64,000 bases of DNA from Poronia punctata. Lineage: Eukaryota; Ascomycota; Sordariomycetes; Xylariales; Xylariaceae. This document shows positions 47,917 through 59,110 of this stretch, piece by piece. A program made the translations under genes and the position numbers. Positions within the stretch are counted from its first letter, which is position 1; the number at the start of each line of letters is the position of its first letter. Location: NCBI GenBank assembly GCA_022579005.1, contig MU401511.1, positions 124,001 to 188,000 on the forward strand, read 5' to 3'. A model generated the notes under the pieces. That model was given only the letters and a program-made list of their open reading frames with translations, was not told the origin of the DNA and made no database searches.

Positions 47917-50438
47917 TTATGGAACCGTCAATCGGCTGTAGGGGTCAAAGGTAAGGTAGCTTTTTACTAAGCAAAACCCCGCCAAGACGATTACATCTGT
48001 TGGCTCAAGCGAGGGAGGGGGAGAGTTTGCTGACGCATAGACGACGCGAATGCTACGGGGCTCTGCAACACTTACTTTGAGATAATCCTGGCCCTTCTCC
48101 TGATATTCTGCCTTGGTGACTGTAGCTGCTTTCCACGCGTTAGTCCCAACCCATTGCGCAGCTCCTCTCCATGCATCTAGCAGTGCGTCCTCCGCTTTCC
48201 TGATCCGCAGCGGGGAGTCTGCGGGTAAAAGAGGCAAAAGGCCCTGCTGGACCCGGTAGTCAAAGTTTTCGTAGAGAGTATTGCCTCCCGTCAGGAAGAT
48301 ATCACGGAGGAAGTCGTCGCGATTTACTCCGCCGAGCCCCACCAGCCGTTGTGTGAGAATATCCCCGGCAATTTCGATAAGTCCTGCCTGATCGACGCCT
48401 GCAATAGAAGGCTGGAACACTACTTCTGGGACCCGTATGCGCTCGACATTCAGATGGATCTGATGTGTCTGAGCTTGCGAGCCGGCGTCGAAGGGCCGCG
48501 GCCCACGCGTAAAAGCATGCAACAGGCTCTTTGTCCAGTCGTTCTGCGCTTCCCAGGTATGCTCATGTGTGAAGCTTGGATCGTACCGAAGCAAGTCTTC
48601 CTCTAGAGCGGCGAGAGTACCACCCAGATCCTCTTCTCCCTCCTCGTCGTCGCTGCCCTCACCGACAGCTATCGTGCGATATACCCCCCAGTCGTCGTCG
48701 TTCGCGCCGAAGTTATCGTCGTCGCCGCCACGCCTGCGTTTCCCCCTTGGGTTGTCCGAGGCTAGATTTGCGATGGATTTCATGCGCATCTGGGAAGCAA
48801 GCGACTTGCGGTTGCCAAGATCGGCCTTGAGCCGCTCTCGCTCCTTCATCTTTTGAAGTGTATTGTCGCGTGCAACCCGCCTCTCTTCTAACCAGCCTTC
48901 TAGGTCGTTCTCACGGCGCTCTCGATCCAATCGCTCCTCTTCGGCGGCCCGTGCCCTTTCCGCCTCTTTCTCGGCTTTCGCACGAGCTCGAGCTTCATGG
49001 TTCGATTTCAAGAGTCGTTGGTGTCTTTTAGCTTTGAGCCCTGCTTCATCAAGTTCCTCGTCGGGGACCTCGAGCAAGCTGAAATCCGGTGCCTCCTGTT
49101 CCTCCTCCGGGTCGCCTCCCAAGTCTTTGGTGCGGGCGCGTTTGATGGACTTTTCGAGTTCCTTGATTGTGCGTTCTAGTTGTGCTTCGTCCTTCATATC
49201 CTCTGCATCAAGAAGGCGCTTGGTATCTTTTTTGTTCGCATCGGCGAGTTTCTCGTGCAGCTTTTTGTAATATTCCAACTCCTGCTCTTTCCGCATGAGT
49301 TTATCCAGGCGCATCTTGGCTGCTTGCTCCTGGAGGCGTCGCCCACTTTCCTTTTTGCGTTCCGCTACCCGCGCTAGTTCTTCCTCGCTCTTCTGGATGA
49401 TGATCTCCTCCGTGAAGGGATATTGAATGACGACATCGCGATCTTCTAGCCCTGTCCAATCCAGATATGACCGTAGCTCGTCGTCGTACGATTTCGATAC
49501 GTAACAGTGATCGCGCAGCATGTGTTCGGTTTGCGAAGCGTTGAGCTTGCCGGCGAAGGCTGGGTATTTCAGCCGAACGAGTTTCAGTAGGTATTCTGCG
49601 GCGTGCCATCCGCCCCAGTTAAGTCGGATGGCCTGTGCTAGCATAGCCTTGGAGTTGTAGACGGGAATGACATGTGTCGAGCTATGAGACGACGAGATTA
49701 CTAGACCCGTCTTGCCTTTGTTGTATCGGTAGGAAAATAGGGAGTCGATGCCCGTGGCAAGTGATGGGGCGCCGTAGCACTCGAAGATAATCTCGTTCAT
49801 TGCTGTTCAAGTGTTCCTGTTAGACAAGTCCAGATGATCAACCGGGCAGGAAGCACGTACACTTTCGGGAATATGGCAGGTTTGCGACAGCTTCCGTCAT
49901 GACAATGGGGAAGTCGATATTGCCGTCAGCGTCGTTCAAGCCGAGTTTCAGAAAAGTCCAGTCCAGCACGTGTTCTTCGACATCCCAATTGCTGACTATG
50001 CCTGTGCCCGGCTCGAACGCTTGTCTTATGTGCCCTTTGGCGTTTGTGTCGGCATAGCAATCGTAGCCTGCGAAGGAGTATGTCTTGCCCAATTTCCGAT
50101 CTCTGTATTTGGCCATGATGGGTGGGAGACTCAGCCGTGGTTTCGATTCGAAAGACCAGCCAGCTCGAACAGTAGAGGAGCCTTTTGGTGCAAATCCATG
50201 TTAGCGTTGCTTCCCAGGTGAGATGTAGAAGACGGATGCGCGTGGACTAACCATTGTCGATGACGATGGCGGTCTCGCCCCTTGGCCTCGCGAGAGCCTT
50301 CTCCAGACCATCGGGCTGCGGAGCGACGTATTGTTCAAATTTGGTCTCCTTGACGTTGAAAATGCGAGCGGGTGGGTAGGTCTTCTCTTCGCGCACAGGC
50401 AATGGTGGCATCGGCGTGTCAATCGCTGACGGCGCCAT
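47917..50438 (-). CDS. ARP5: Actin-related protein ARP5 (INO80 complex)
   Basis: Exons 50438-50252, 50181-49861 and 49802-47917 give about 797 aa; introns are 70 nt (GTTAGT) and 58 nt (GTACGT, CTAAC branch). The joins give IVIDNGSSTVRAGW (actin phosphate loop) and YSRKSMNEIIFECYG. The actin fold is interrupted by a long charged coiled-coil insertion (about residues 330-560, Lys/Glu/Arg-rich, then an acidic GSDDEEGEEDLGG), as in Arp5, and closes with DIFLTGGNTLYENF. In INO80 Arp5 pairs with Ies6 to couple ATPase activity to nucleosome sliding. The C-terminus is uncertain: a good donor at 48075 (GTAAGT) and an acceptor at 47936 would remove 140 nt and end coding at 47840 (776 aa). Confidence 0.95.
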
Positions 50439-51251
50439 GGCGACAACTTCCGGTCGAGATGTTTGACTAGCGATGTTCGGCGGGCCGAAGACGGATCATG
50501 ACTTGAGGTCTTGGAGAGAGTTGAGGAATGATAGAATTGACGACTTGGCCTGGCGAAGGGCGTAATAGTCTTAGTGCTGCAAGCAACAATGTTATGGTAA
50601 CGAACGTGGAACAGTGGCATTCATTGGTTAAGGTTAGGTAAGTCATGCACCTGGTCGAAGCTTTTTGATGCTTTGAGCTATACCGTGGAGGACCCAGGGA
50701 GCAACAGCAACAGTCGCGTTGAACCTACCTCGTTATTCTACCTGTCAGATTGTTCGGCCTCTCCCAATCACAAAAGCCCAACAGCAGTGATGATTGATTC
50801 ATTCTAGCCAATTCAAAGAGAGGGCTAACACTCCCTCATGGCTTTGATTGTATTTGGCTACAAGGCTAGTAATACCTCTGTGCAACCGCCTACTCCTGGT
50901 TAGATACATCATACATGTAAATACGGCGCCCAGGCTGGGTTTGAAGTACTGTATCAAAAGTGGAGTAAAAGTAAAGTACCTTTCGGACGGACGTAAAAGG
51001 TGTAAACCTTGTTAGTTGTCACTGATGATACAGCACAGGCTCAACACATACTTGTAGATATAAAAAATTATATGAAACAACACTTCTAACACATCTATCA
51101 AGTATAGCATACGGGATTATTCTGGTTTACTTGCATGAAGCTGTGTTGAATGCGCTGCCTACATATTTGTAACTCCAGTTCCCAATAGCTTCTGTACAAG
51201 TGAACCTTTTGTGAGAGACCAGTTATGGTATGATATGTATTTGTATGTAGG
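50439..51251. promoter_or_regulatory. Spacer between ARP5 and DAD4
   Basis: ARP5 starts at its left edge and DAD4 ends at its right edge, both on the minus strand, so it holds the ARP5 promoter. No gene is visible. Confidence 0.45.
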
Positions 51252-51734
51252 CTATGAGGGCTCCTTTAGATTGTCCGTAGCTGTTGAGAACCATGTTAGT
51301 TTACAGGCTTTTACCGCTGATAAGAATAGAATATAAAGATACCCTCGAGGTGAAAGAGCACGTTAGACTGGTAGTTTTTAAACATCTGGGCAACCAGCTC
51401 GATATTCATATTTTGGACATTGATCTCCTGTTTAGATCGTAGGTAAGTAGGTAGTTAGGTAGACATGGCGTTGACTGGCCTCATGGGCTCATCACTCACC
51501 TGAAGGTTCTTGTTCATCATGACAACTGCCTCGTTGAGTTTCTCCTACGAGATAACCAGCTTAGCTTGCTGTACCGATATCTCAAGCGGCCATGCAAGTG
51601 CCAGTTCACTTACGACGTTGGTGATAATGCGAGACAGTAGTAAGTTCTGTTGGTGTTCGTGTGGGCTTTCCTGCGGGGCATCTTAGCCAAAGGTAGGTAG
51701 ATTTCGCCAGTCTGAAGACAGGTGTACAAACCAT
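51252..51734 (-). CDS. DAD4: DASH complex subunit DAD4
   Basis: Five small exons (51734-51732, 51670-51614, 51544-51500, 51427-51343, 51280-51252) add up to 219 nt and 72 aa. Exon 1 is the ATG alone (GTTTGT donor). All four introns (61, 69, 72 and 62 nt) have GT-AG ends and every join keeps frame. The product, [35 protein letters not shown] and [20 protein letters not shown], ending [12 protein letters not shown], fits Dad4 along its whole length. Dad4 is a coiled-coil part of the ten-subunit DASH/Dam1 ring that links kinetochores to microtubules. No open frame of usual size exists, so ORF-based gene calling misses it. Confidence 0.93.
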
Positions 51735-52142
51735 ATTGGGCTGGGGGTTGTCTTTAGATACTGGATAGTAGGTAACTTAACAAATTTACTATCGTTTGTT
51801 TGCGCTTATGGTAACGAGCGCATGTGAAAAAGTAATCTATGTGTTTATCTGTACGGGTTACATGTAGATAGTAGCTGGAAATATGCCCAGAAGAGGGTAC
51901 AGTGACAGGCGGTAGGGATGCGGGATGGACCCACTTCAGCATGCTACATCACCGCGTTGCAGCAAAGTAAAAGCTGACGATCCCGAGATACCAAGCTACA
52001 AATATACAGTACATATGGACAAAAAAGGAACAAATCATACACTGAATTCAATCCGCCAACGAACAAGAGAAACCAAAACCTATACATTACAATCCAAAAG
52101 TGCTTGGGTATCCCGCTAATACCCGCCTCTGTTTTGACCAAC
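51735..52142. promoter_or_regulatory. Divergent promoter region between DAD4 and IES6
   Basis: A gap of 408 bp separates the two divergent start codons. No coding frame is supported; a TAGGTAGG-like word is not prominent here. Confidence 0.5.
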
Positions 52143-52757
52143 ATGGCAGCACCCACTGAAGCTCAGATTGCTCACCAAGAGCTAGTAGACCAGCTCGACC
52201 TCCATTCCATACACAGGCGTTTCAGGAACCCGCAATGGCGACCGAATCAACGGCGCAACAAGAACATTAAAACCATCATTGGGGATGCGTCTCGCAAGGA
52301 GGCCTCTATGGCTGCGACACCGCAAGCAAACAGCGGTACTGCCACGCCCATGCAAATCGACGACAACGGCCTCTCTACAAGCGGCACTTCGACACCCGCC
52401 CAGCCAGCAAACAATAACAGTGACAGAAACACGCCCATTCTTCAGCCCAATCTAGCCCAGGCTTCTCGTAGCTTGTCGAAGCTGGTTCTAGAAAAGACGC
52501 TGCGACCCAATGCCAGTGGTGCGACCGCGACCGCGACCTCGGCGCCTAGTGTTACGTACACCAATGTCGAATCCGCGCCCTCTCTGGCACACACCAGACG
52601 ATATTGCGATATCACAGGCCTCCCGGCGCCCTACCTTGATCCCAAGAGCAGACTACGTTATCACAACAAGGAAGTCTTTGGCTTCATCCGAACAATGGCA
52701 CAGGGCACGCCCGAAGCATATCTAGAGGCTCGTGGCGCGCACACTATCCTGAAATGA
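52143..52757 (+). CDS. IES6: INO80 complex subunit IES6 (YL1_C domain)
   Basis: One exon of 204 aa; the start is the first ATG (52143, MAAPTEAQ). Residues 15-50 hold a basic segment (FRNPQWRPNQRRNKNIKTII) as in Ies6. A Ser/Thr/Ala-rich linker follows. The C-terminal YL1_C domain reads YCDITGLPAPYLDPKSRLRY, HNKEVFGFI and ends ARGAHTILK, the hallmark of Ies6/INO80C. The fungal YL1/Swc2 protein shares this domain but is far longer. Ies6 binds Arp5 to form a module of INO80 needed for nucleosome sliding. Its gene is 1.7 kb from ARP5, with only DAD4 between. Confidence 0.93.
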   Translation: MAAPTEAQIAHQELVDQLDLHSIHRRFRNPQWRPNQRRNKNIKTIIGDASRKEASMAATPQANSGTATPMQIDDNGLSTSGTSTPAQPANNNSDRNTPILQPNLAQASRSLSKLVLEKTLRPNASGATATATSAPSVTYTNVESAPSLAHTRRYCDITGLPAPYLDPKSRLRYHNKEVFGFIRTMAQGTPEAYLEARGAHTILK

Positions 52758-54054
52758 GCGTATATCACACCCTTCCACTTAACTATTTGGCGGGTGTATT
52801 TCTACACATGGACCGGCAGAGCCCACTACAGTTATTACTTAAGACACCGTCAGACGGTGCTCCTACATATATCACAGCGAATGTTACTAAGACGGCAGGG
52901 TTGGCAAAGGAGCGCAAGGGCTTAATACCTAGTACTTTGGTGGAAAGTATTTCACAATGGGTTGATATGTCCAATCAGCAAAGTCAAGCCTATCCTACGC
53001 ACCAGTCGCCTTTCAGCGACCGGATGACAGGCATACGCTCCGGCTTAATGCGATCATAAGAATTATCTTATCTTATTCTCTGCCTGTAACTGACGGGTAC
53101 CGAGAACGAATGGAGAGGTCGCTCTCAGTGACCATAGCTTCTGAAAGCTGAGGACGCCGCGGCAATGTGGTGAATAGGAGGGAAAACACAGAGAACCAAC
53201 ATTTGTTAAAGGGATGTTGCCGTGTATTCAAAGAAAATCAAGACGTTGCCATCTAGGATGGTGCCAAAAGGATCGGCTTGCAAAAGGTCACATATCTTGC
53301 CAGTATGCTTACCATGCGTTATGACTTTTCAGTTTCTGAATTCTGTATGGCCATAACTTTTACATGCCCGCATGCTTTAAGTAACTTCCAATACAAGTGC
53401 TATTCCCACACTGAGCATGTGTCAGACACACTGTCTTTGACCTCGATTTTGAGGGATGTGGTGTTGTGGTCACCATCGCAGAACACAAAAATGGTGACTT
53501 TTGAATATATATGAGGAGAAGTTGAGGAATTTGGCGATGCTTGGTCAATTTATTTGACAAGACTTCCCTATAGTGCCTGGCACCCTGGTAGGTACCTACC
53601 TATCAACTGCCCCACGTCTCTGGTCCATCTACACGTACAATTGGTCGATTTTGCGGCTGCTGGGACGGATGTGGCGTCTGTAAAGCCACCAAACCGGGTC
53701 TGAGGTACGTGGTGTACTCGTATCTGACCAAACCAAACCTAACCAAATACACGTAAGTGCTGACAGGGGTCTTTGCGAATCCGTGGTCAACCCGAACGAT
53801 AGGACTAGGGAAAATTAAGAAAGAAGAGGGAAAGATATCTATGCAAGTAGGAATCTGAAGAGCAATCTGAACAATATTACGCCAAATCGAAAGTCCCTTC
53901 TACCCCGTTGCGATCCTGTAGGAAGCCGGATTTCCACCACCAAGTTATTAGGCCCTCGTCCAATCTCGTTCTCCCCAGTCTAGGCGACGATAGATACCTA
54001 GGCGAGAAGACGATACACGGATCCCAAAACTACGAGTTAGACACGATGCCGACC
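52758..54054. other. Spacer between IES6 and GOT1
   Basis: It holds the IES6 3' end and the GOT1 promoter. A frame of 101 codons starts in the ATGA overlapping the IES6 stop but has no resemblance to any family. TAGGTACCTACC occurs near 53590. Confidence 0.45.
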
Positions 54055-54905
54055 ATGTGGTTATCAGATAATCAAAGTAAGACCCCATGTTGTTTCCGCG
54101 CATGATTGGGGCATGAGGGAGCCAAAAAGAAAACCTGCGAATTAGGTCTGCGACAAAGGGGACAAGAAGAAGAGACATCAGCTAACATTCATTTTTTTTT
54201 ACAGAAATAGGAGTAGTCTTCTGTTCAGGTGGTAGGTCTGCCGTGTTGCGCAAGCAAGGGGAAAGAGAAAAAGAACTGAAGTATATCCCGGGTTTGTAGG
54301 AGGCTTCTTCCTGATCGGTGGTGTAATGCTATTCTTTGACCGAGCCATGTCAGTCTTTTTGCCCTGATCCTTTAAACTTTTCCCCTGGTTGCGCGCCGAG
54401 ACTCGTGCTAACAGACAAACGGTATAGGTTGGCCATGGGCAATGTGCGTTTCCCCCTTTCCCTGACTGCCTTATTCCGATAGCAAGACTTCCCGTATACG
54501 CCTGCGATCGATCGATTGAATATACCGGCCGATTCTTTTGCAAGCCGTCGTATTCGACTTATATCTATCAATCTATATGTCCTATATTCTGATCCGCCAC
54601 AAAAACAGGTACTCTTCCTCATCGGCCTGACGATTATAATCGGACCTCAAAAGACCCTGGTCTTCTTTGCGCGGAAGCAGAAGGCGAAAGGCACAGCCGC
54701 CTTCTTCGCAGGACTCACTTTGATCCTGATGCGTTGGCCTCTGATAGGCTTTCTCGTCGAGCTCTACGGCATATTTATACTGTTTGGCGACTTCCTGGGC
54801 ACTATTGCGGGCTTCGCGCGCAACTTCCCCGTCATCGGTCCCTATATCGGCCTTCTCGTTGATCGAGTCGGGCTCGGGCAGAGGAACTCCGAGTTGCCTG
54901 TCTAA
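54055..54905 (+). CDS. GOT1: Golgi transport protein GOT1
   Basis: Five exons (54055-54076, 54205-54228, 54300-54348, 54428-54443, 54609-54905) give 135 aa. Exons 1, 2 and 4 are just 22, 24 and 16 nt. Introns are 128, 71, 79 and 165 nt, with donors GTAAGA, GTGGTA, GTCAGT and GTGCGT, and every join keeps frame. The product MWLSDNQKIGVVFCSGGGFF, LIGGVMLFFDRAMLAMGN then VLFLIGLTIIIGPQKTLVFF has four hydrophobic helices and matches Got1 throughout. Got1 is a tetraspanning protein of early Golgi and COPII vesicles that supports ER-Golgi traffic. Two donors are non-consensus, so exon edges may shift by a few bases. It is convergent with profilin. Confidence 0.92.
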
Positions 54906-55557
54906 GGAAACCTCAGCTTATTCCGAGCCGTGTAAAGACTATATTTATGTCGGCACCGGGAGCCATTTTGTCTCTCGCGGTTTAGCATCTGGCTTCGTTG
55001 GTATCCCATCATCTTAATAGTGACGAGGATAATAATATTCATGTGTATTACGTTGTAATGATACGAACAGGATCTAATGGGCCCGATCAGATTCCCAGGG
55101 TAATGTACGACAAACTGTTGCCGAGAAGCATATTATAGAGGGCACGAGGGTACGAATAGACGGGGAACTGGGACCGGATATACTCCTGGTTGGCAAGACG
55201 GTAAAGTCCGGCTGTTCTTTATTTGTTCTTTATTGTGGAGAAATGGCCTGTCTTGTCATCGTCCGCCTACAATGCAGAATTCCAGAGCTGGTTCAGGACA
55301 TAATATGTAGGGATGATTTCCTTGAACCAGTCAAAGAGCAACTGGAAAGTGGTCATGCCATCCTTGCCACAAAAGAAAGAACCTCTATCAAGATCTCGAT
55401 ATTAACTCTTTCCTGCTTCTCACGCTTCTCAGCAACAGCAGCAATGTTTCCTTCTAACACGGCCCAATTTCGTGGGTAATGCCGGTCCGTTTACGGGGTC
55501 CCCCGCATGCACGCTTCCCGAGGAGCGGAGTACTTCGCCAGGTTTTTATTCCCATTC
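54906..55557. other. Convergent 3' region between GOT1 and profilin
   Basis: Both neighbours end here. The open frame at 55243-55479 has no resemblance to a known family. Confidence 0.45.
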
Positions 55558-56427
55558 TTAGTACCCGGACTTGACGAGGTAGTCGGCGAGGGCCTCGGTG
55601 GTCGCGCTTGCGTTTTGCGCATGTTGGTCCTCACCGTGGTGGGCGATTATGATGGCCTGCTTCGTCTTGGAGATGCAGACGCCGACCTTGCCCTAAAAGA
55701 TGGCGCAGACTCGGTCAGCCCTGTAGATCATTCACTGGCGCTACCGCGCACTGGATGCGAGGCTGGCTTGAACAGGGAGTATAACAAGTGCTATGGCTTA
55801 TGGGTAAGTATATTAAAAGGGTGATATCACTTACCGACCGGGCATAAATAGTCCTATCCACGATTCGGGCCACCACAAAACGGGTTCCGGCTAAGTAGAT
55901 ACCCTCTGCCTGGGCTTTGGCGGTGGCACTATCGTTGTCTCCCAAGACAGTGGCGACAAACTTTATCTCTTCAGGCCTAAGCTGTTTCCGGGTGTTTCCT
56001 CGTTAGCCGCTCCTCCAAACCCTATTGTATATCGCTCTAGCACCGAAAGGCCGGCACTCGTCGCCCGTTACTCTTTTTCGCTGGACGAGACACGGCTGAC
56101 GGACTAACGGGCTAACGGGCTAGGGGTGGGTGTGGATGGGATGCGTACTTGGAAATCTGACGAAGCGGCCCAGACACTGTCACCGGCGGCGCTAACGATA
56201 GCCGCCTTGTCAATGTGACCGCTGCCAACAAGGCTGTATTTTCCTAGTCAGTCATCTCTCCTTCAGAGGTGGGAAATCGGATCGGTCCAAGTCTCGTAGG
56301 GTGTCTATTTACCTAGAGTCGATATACTCTGTAGCATAGTATTACAGGAGTCAGCATGGAAGGTGGGGTGATAGATTCCTCGTCATCAGAGCTCGGGGGA
56401 GGGGGGGTAAATACGTTGCCAAGACAT
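55558..56427 (-). CDS. PFY1: Profilin
   Basis: Five exons (56427-56415, 56328-56313, 56233-56149, 55981-55835, 55692-55558) give 131 aa, the usual profilin length. The first two exons are 13 and 16 nt. The four introns (86, 79, 167 and 142 nt) have GT-AG ends and keep frame. The product MSWQQYIDSSLVGSGHIDKA, AIVSAAGDSVWAASSDFQ, then EGIYLAGTRFVVARIVDRTI and GKVGVCISKTKQAIIIAHHG ends ALADYLVKSGY. The N- and C-terminal helices for poly-proline binding and the actin face are present. Profilin binds actin monomers, poly-Pro formin tracts and phosphoinositides at hyphal tips. It is not visible as one open frame. Confidence 0.95.
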
Positions 56428-59110
56428 GGTTCCTCTTGTAGACGGGCCGGTAAGCTTTGAGACGAAGAGACTTTCGTGTTGCAGAAAAGATATGTCAATA
56501 GGAAGCGGGAGTTCGAGAGAGATTTAATACGACAAGTTTGGTGTGAGCGGAGGGTCGGTGATTTGCTGTACTAGGTTGATCAGGTTTATAATGTACTTAC
56601 ACAAAGGGGACGAATGTATTGCTGGCTCCTGGCACCAGAGCCACCCGCTAAGAACTTATTAGAGGGACCGCTGATGAATGAGGGGCTGTTTTCGGCTTGG
56701 ACAATTGGCCTGAAGCCATGACCTAATGGCAATTTTCTCCTGGCCAACCCCGCAACGCGCTGCTGGACCCGTAGAAAACTTGAAGACAAGCCGGATGGTG
56801 CCTGGAGTTAAACCAAGCCTGGATATATAGGTGTATGCATATATAATACGGTACATGTAGTCAAGCAACTGACAGTTGTCAGGCTTTGTGGACATTGCGC
56901 CGTAACATTGTTTGCATGCTGGATATCTTGTATTCTCTGGATTAGTTGCTAGGGGCAGTGGTAATATTTAGGTTAGGTATATAGAGTACTGAGGCAAGTT
57001 GCCCCGTCAGTCTCCAGAATGTCACCTTTGGGCCCCTAGGCTTGGATGACGTTTTCTGCAAACATCTAACCTACGTGTACGTGTAGAAGGCGTCAGTTAT
57101 CATTAGTGGTGGCCAATTGACAGACCTGTACCAAATACGTTGTGTGTTTGCTTCCTCGTGTGGATCGACACACTACTGGATAGGATGAGCTCAATTTGAT
57201 ACCAATACTGGGTTGGTGAGGGTCACATCTTGCGTTGCCATTTCTAACAGCTCTTTGTGTTGTATCTTAGTAGGCCAGGATATATCAGTTTCTGAGATAT
57301 AAAATAAAAATATTGAGAAACCACGGGCCATCAAATTGTCCTGTTCTGATAGAGCCTTTGCTAACACTTTTAACCTAACCTAGTCGAGTCGAGTCTGGGG
57401 AATCTTTTAAACTTTAGAAGGACCTCGAATTGTCTGAAACAAGAGTTTCACGCCACAATAGTCAGTAGGCTACCCTAGCCACAACAGGCTATTTCGCATT
57501 GGGGGAGTACGAGTAGACAAGTGATTGGTAGAAAAGGCATCGTGAATACCTACATGTAGGTACTGCATTTTATCACCAAACTGACAGCTTCACCTACTGG
57601 TAGGTCATATGATAATGTTTGCCAGTTTGTTGAAGGCTATATTGACGTACAAAGATTTTCTTGTCTTGTATGAAGGCTCTGATGGCTTTTGAGGACCCTG
57701 CTTGACACTGACCGGTTGAGTCTTGACCCTTGACCCACGGATATTCTTGTTGACTGCAAAGTTGGCCTACGAAGGCTATGCTTGTAAGATGTCCATAACT
57801 ATAGATCACCTGCTGTCACAGTATATAATCCATCTTATTCGAATTGGATTTAGGGACCAGGAAACATGATCGTCAAGTCAATGCGGTCGGTCATACTGTA
57901 CACCATTAAGGAGGGATCCCTTGTTATTGATGCCTCAAACGGAGTTTGGCTACAAGCATGAAGGCTTTCGGAGTTCCATCTCGCCAATAGAAGTCTTGTG
58001 ATTGTCTGAGGATTTATACTTTGGAGGGATTCTACAGGCCATCTACAAGTAGGGAGGCACGAGGAAGTATCTACGTATCTACACATAGGTACGAGGTACG
58101 TGTACAACCTCTCAAGCTTCACCTTCCATACCTTGATCTTCTAATCTCAACTTTAGATAAAGCTTTCTAATAAGAGGATATCATATAGGAAATATGGGAA
58201 GCTAGAACTGAACAGCTATCCGTGAAGTTAATTATTGCTCTAGCGGTCATCATGATGCTAGGGTTCGAAAGGAGGCCGCGGACATGCCTCACGAGCGCTT
58301 GTTATCTCGGTTTACAGAAGTAAGGATCTACCTACCTACACTGGGTGACTGAGCTGGGACTAGGCTACCTCGGACACTTCCCCTCGAAAATAGAACCGAT
58401 ACGCGCAGTAAGACAAGGGAGGTATATAAACTCCGTCCGGCCTACTTGTATCCCATGGTCCAATTCTTCCGTTCATATTCGTGCCATCAGGAGCGAGACC
58501 AGATCAGGACGAATGCGAATACTGGTAACAGCAAGACCAATAGCTTGTTATTGACCTATACCGGCGGGATAACCTATACCATGACAGCTCGGAGCATACT
58601 CCGCCTTACTACTCTACCCACGACGTATGCCTAGTACGGCAGTCCGATGTAATTTTCAGATCAAGTTCGTATCTTGCCCCTCCATCTCGTACCCTTAACA
58701 CGGAAAGCCCCCGGTAATGGTAAAGGTTGTGCATGGCACCCACAAGACAGTACCTACGGCATGATTTGACCTCCGTGCCGCTGCTTAGACTACCTACCTA
58801 CACACAGGGTTACGCGGCCGACACCGATGGACGAAGCCCCATTCCCCAAGTTTATTCCTTAAAGACTCTTGTTTCCTACTGCCTGGATTGGTTTTATCAA
58901 TACTTTCTATTCTTTCAATCTCTCAAGTTCAAATCAAGCTTGTCGTACGGGTAATACGGTAATACGGTAATCCTGCCCCCATTTTCGTATCAAGCGAACT
59001 CGATAGAGCCCTTTGCTGGAAGAATATTGTCCAGTAAAATCTCGGCAGTCACTCGCTAGGGGCTTCTGTGGCATCCAACAAGTGCCCAAACGCAGCGGTT
59101 GCAAAGCAAG
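56428..59110. other. Spacer of 2.7 kb
   Basis: It holds the profilin promoter at its left and the promoter of the repeat-protein gene at its right. Frames at 57594-57809, 57850-58122 and 58345-58634 have no family resemblance. A short repeat of TAATACGG lies near 58951-58972. Confidence 0.45.

Noticed and set aside
48863..49270. 135-codon Ser-rich frame opposite ARP5
   Set aside because: Antisense of the Lys/Glu-rich ARP5 insertion, which yields Ser/Arg/Leu-rich shadow frames.
52754..53059. 101-codon frame starting in an ATGA overlap with the IES6 stop
   Set aside because: Overlapping stop-start coupling is not expected in fungal nuclear genes, and the product is unrecognised.
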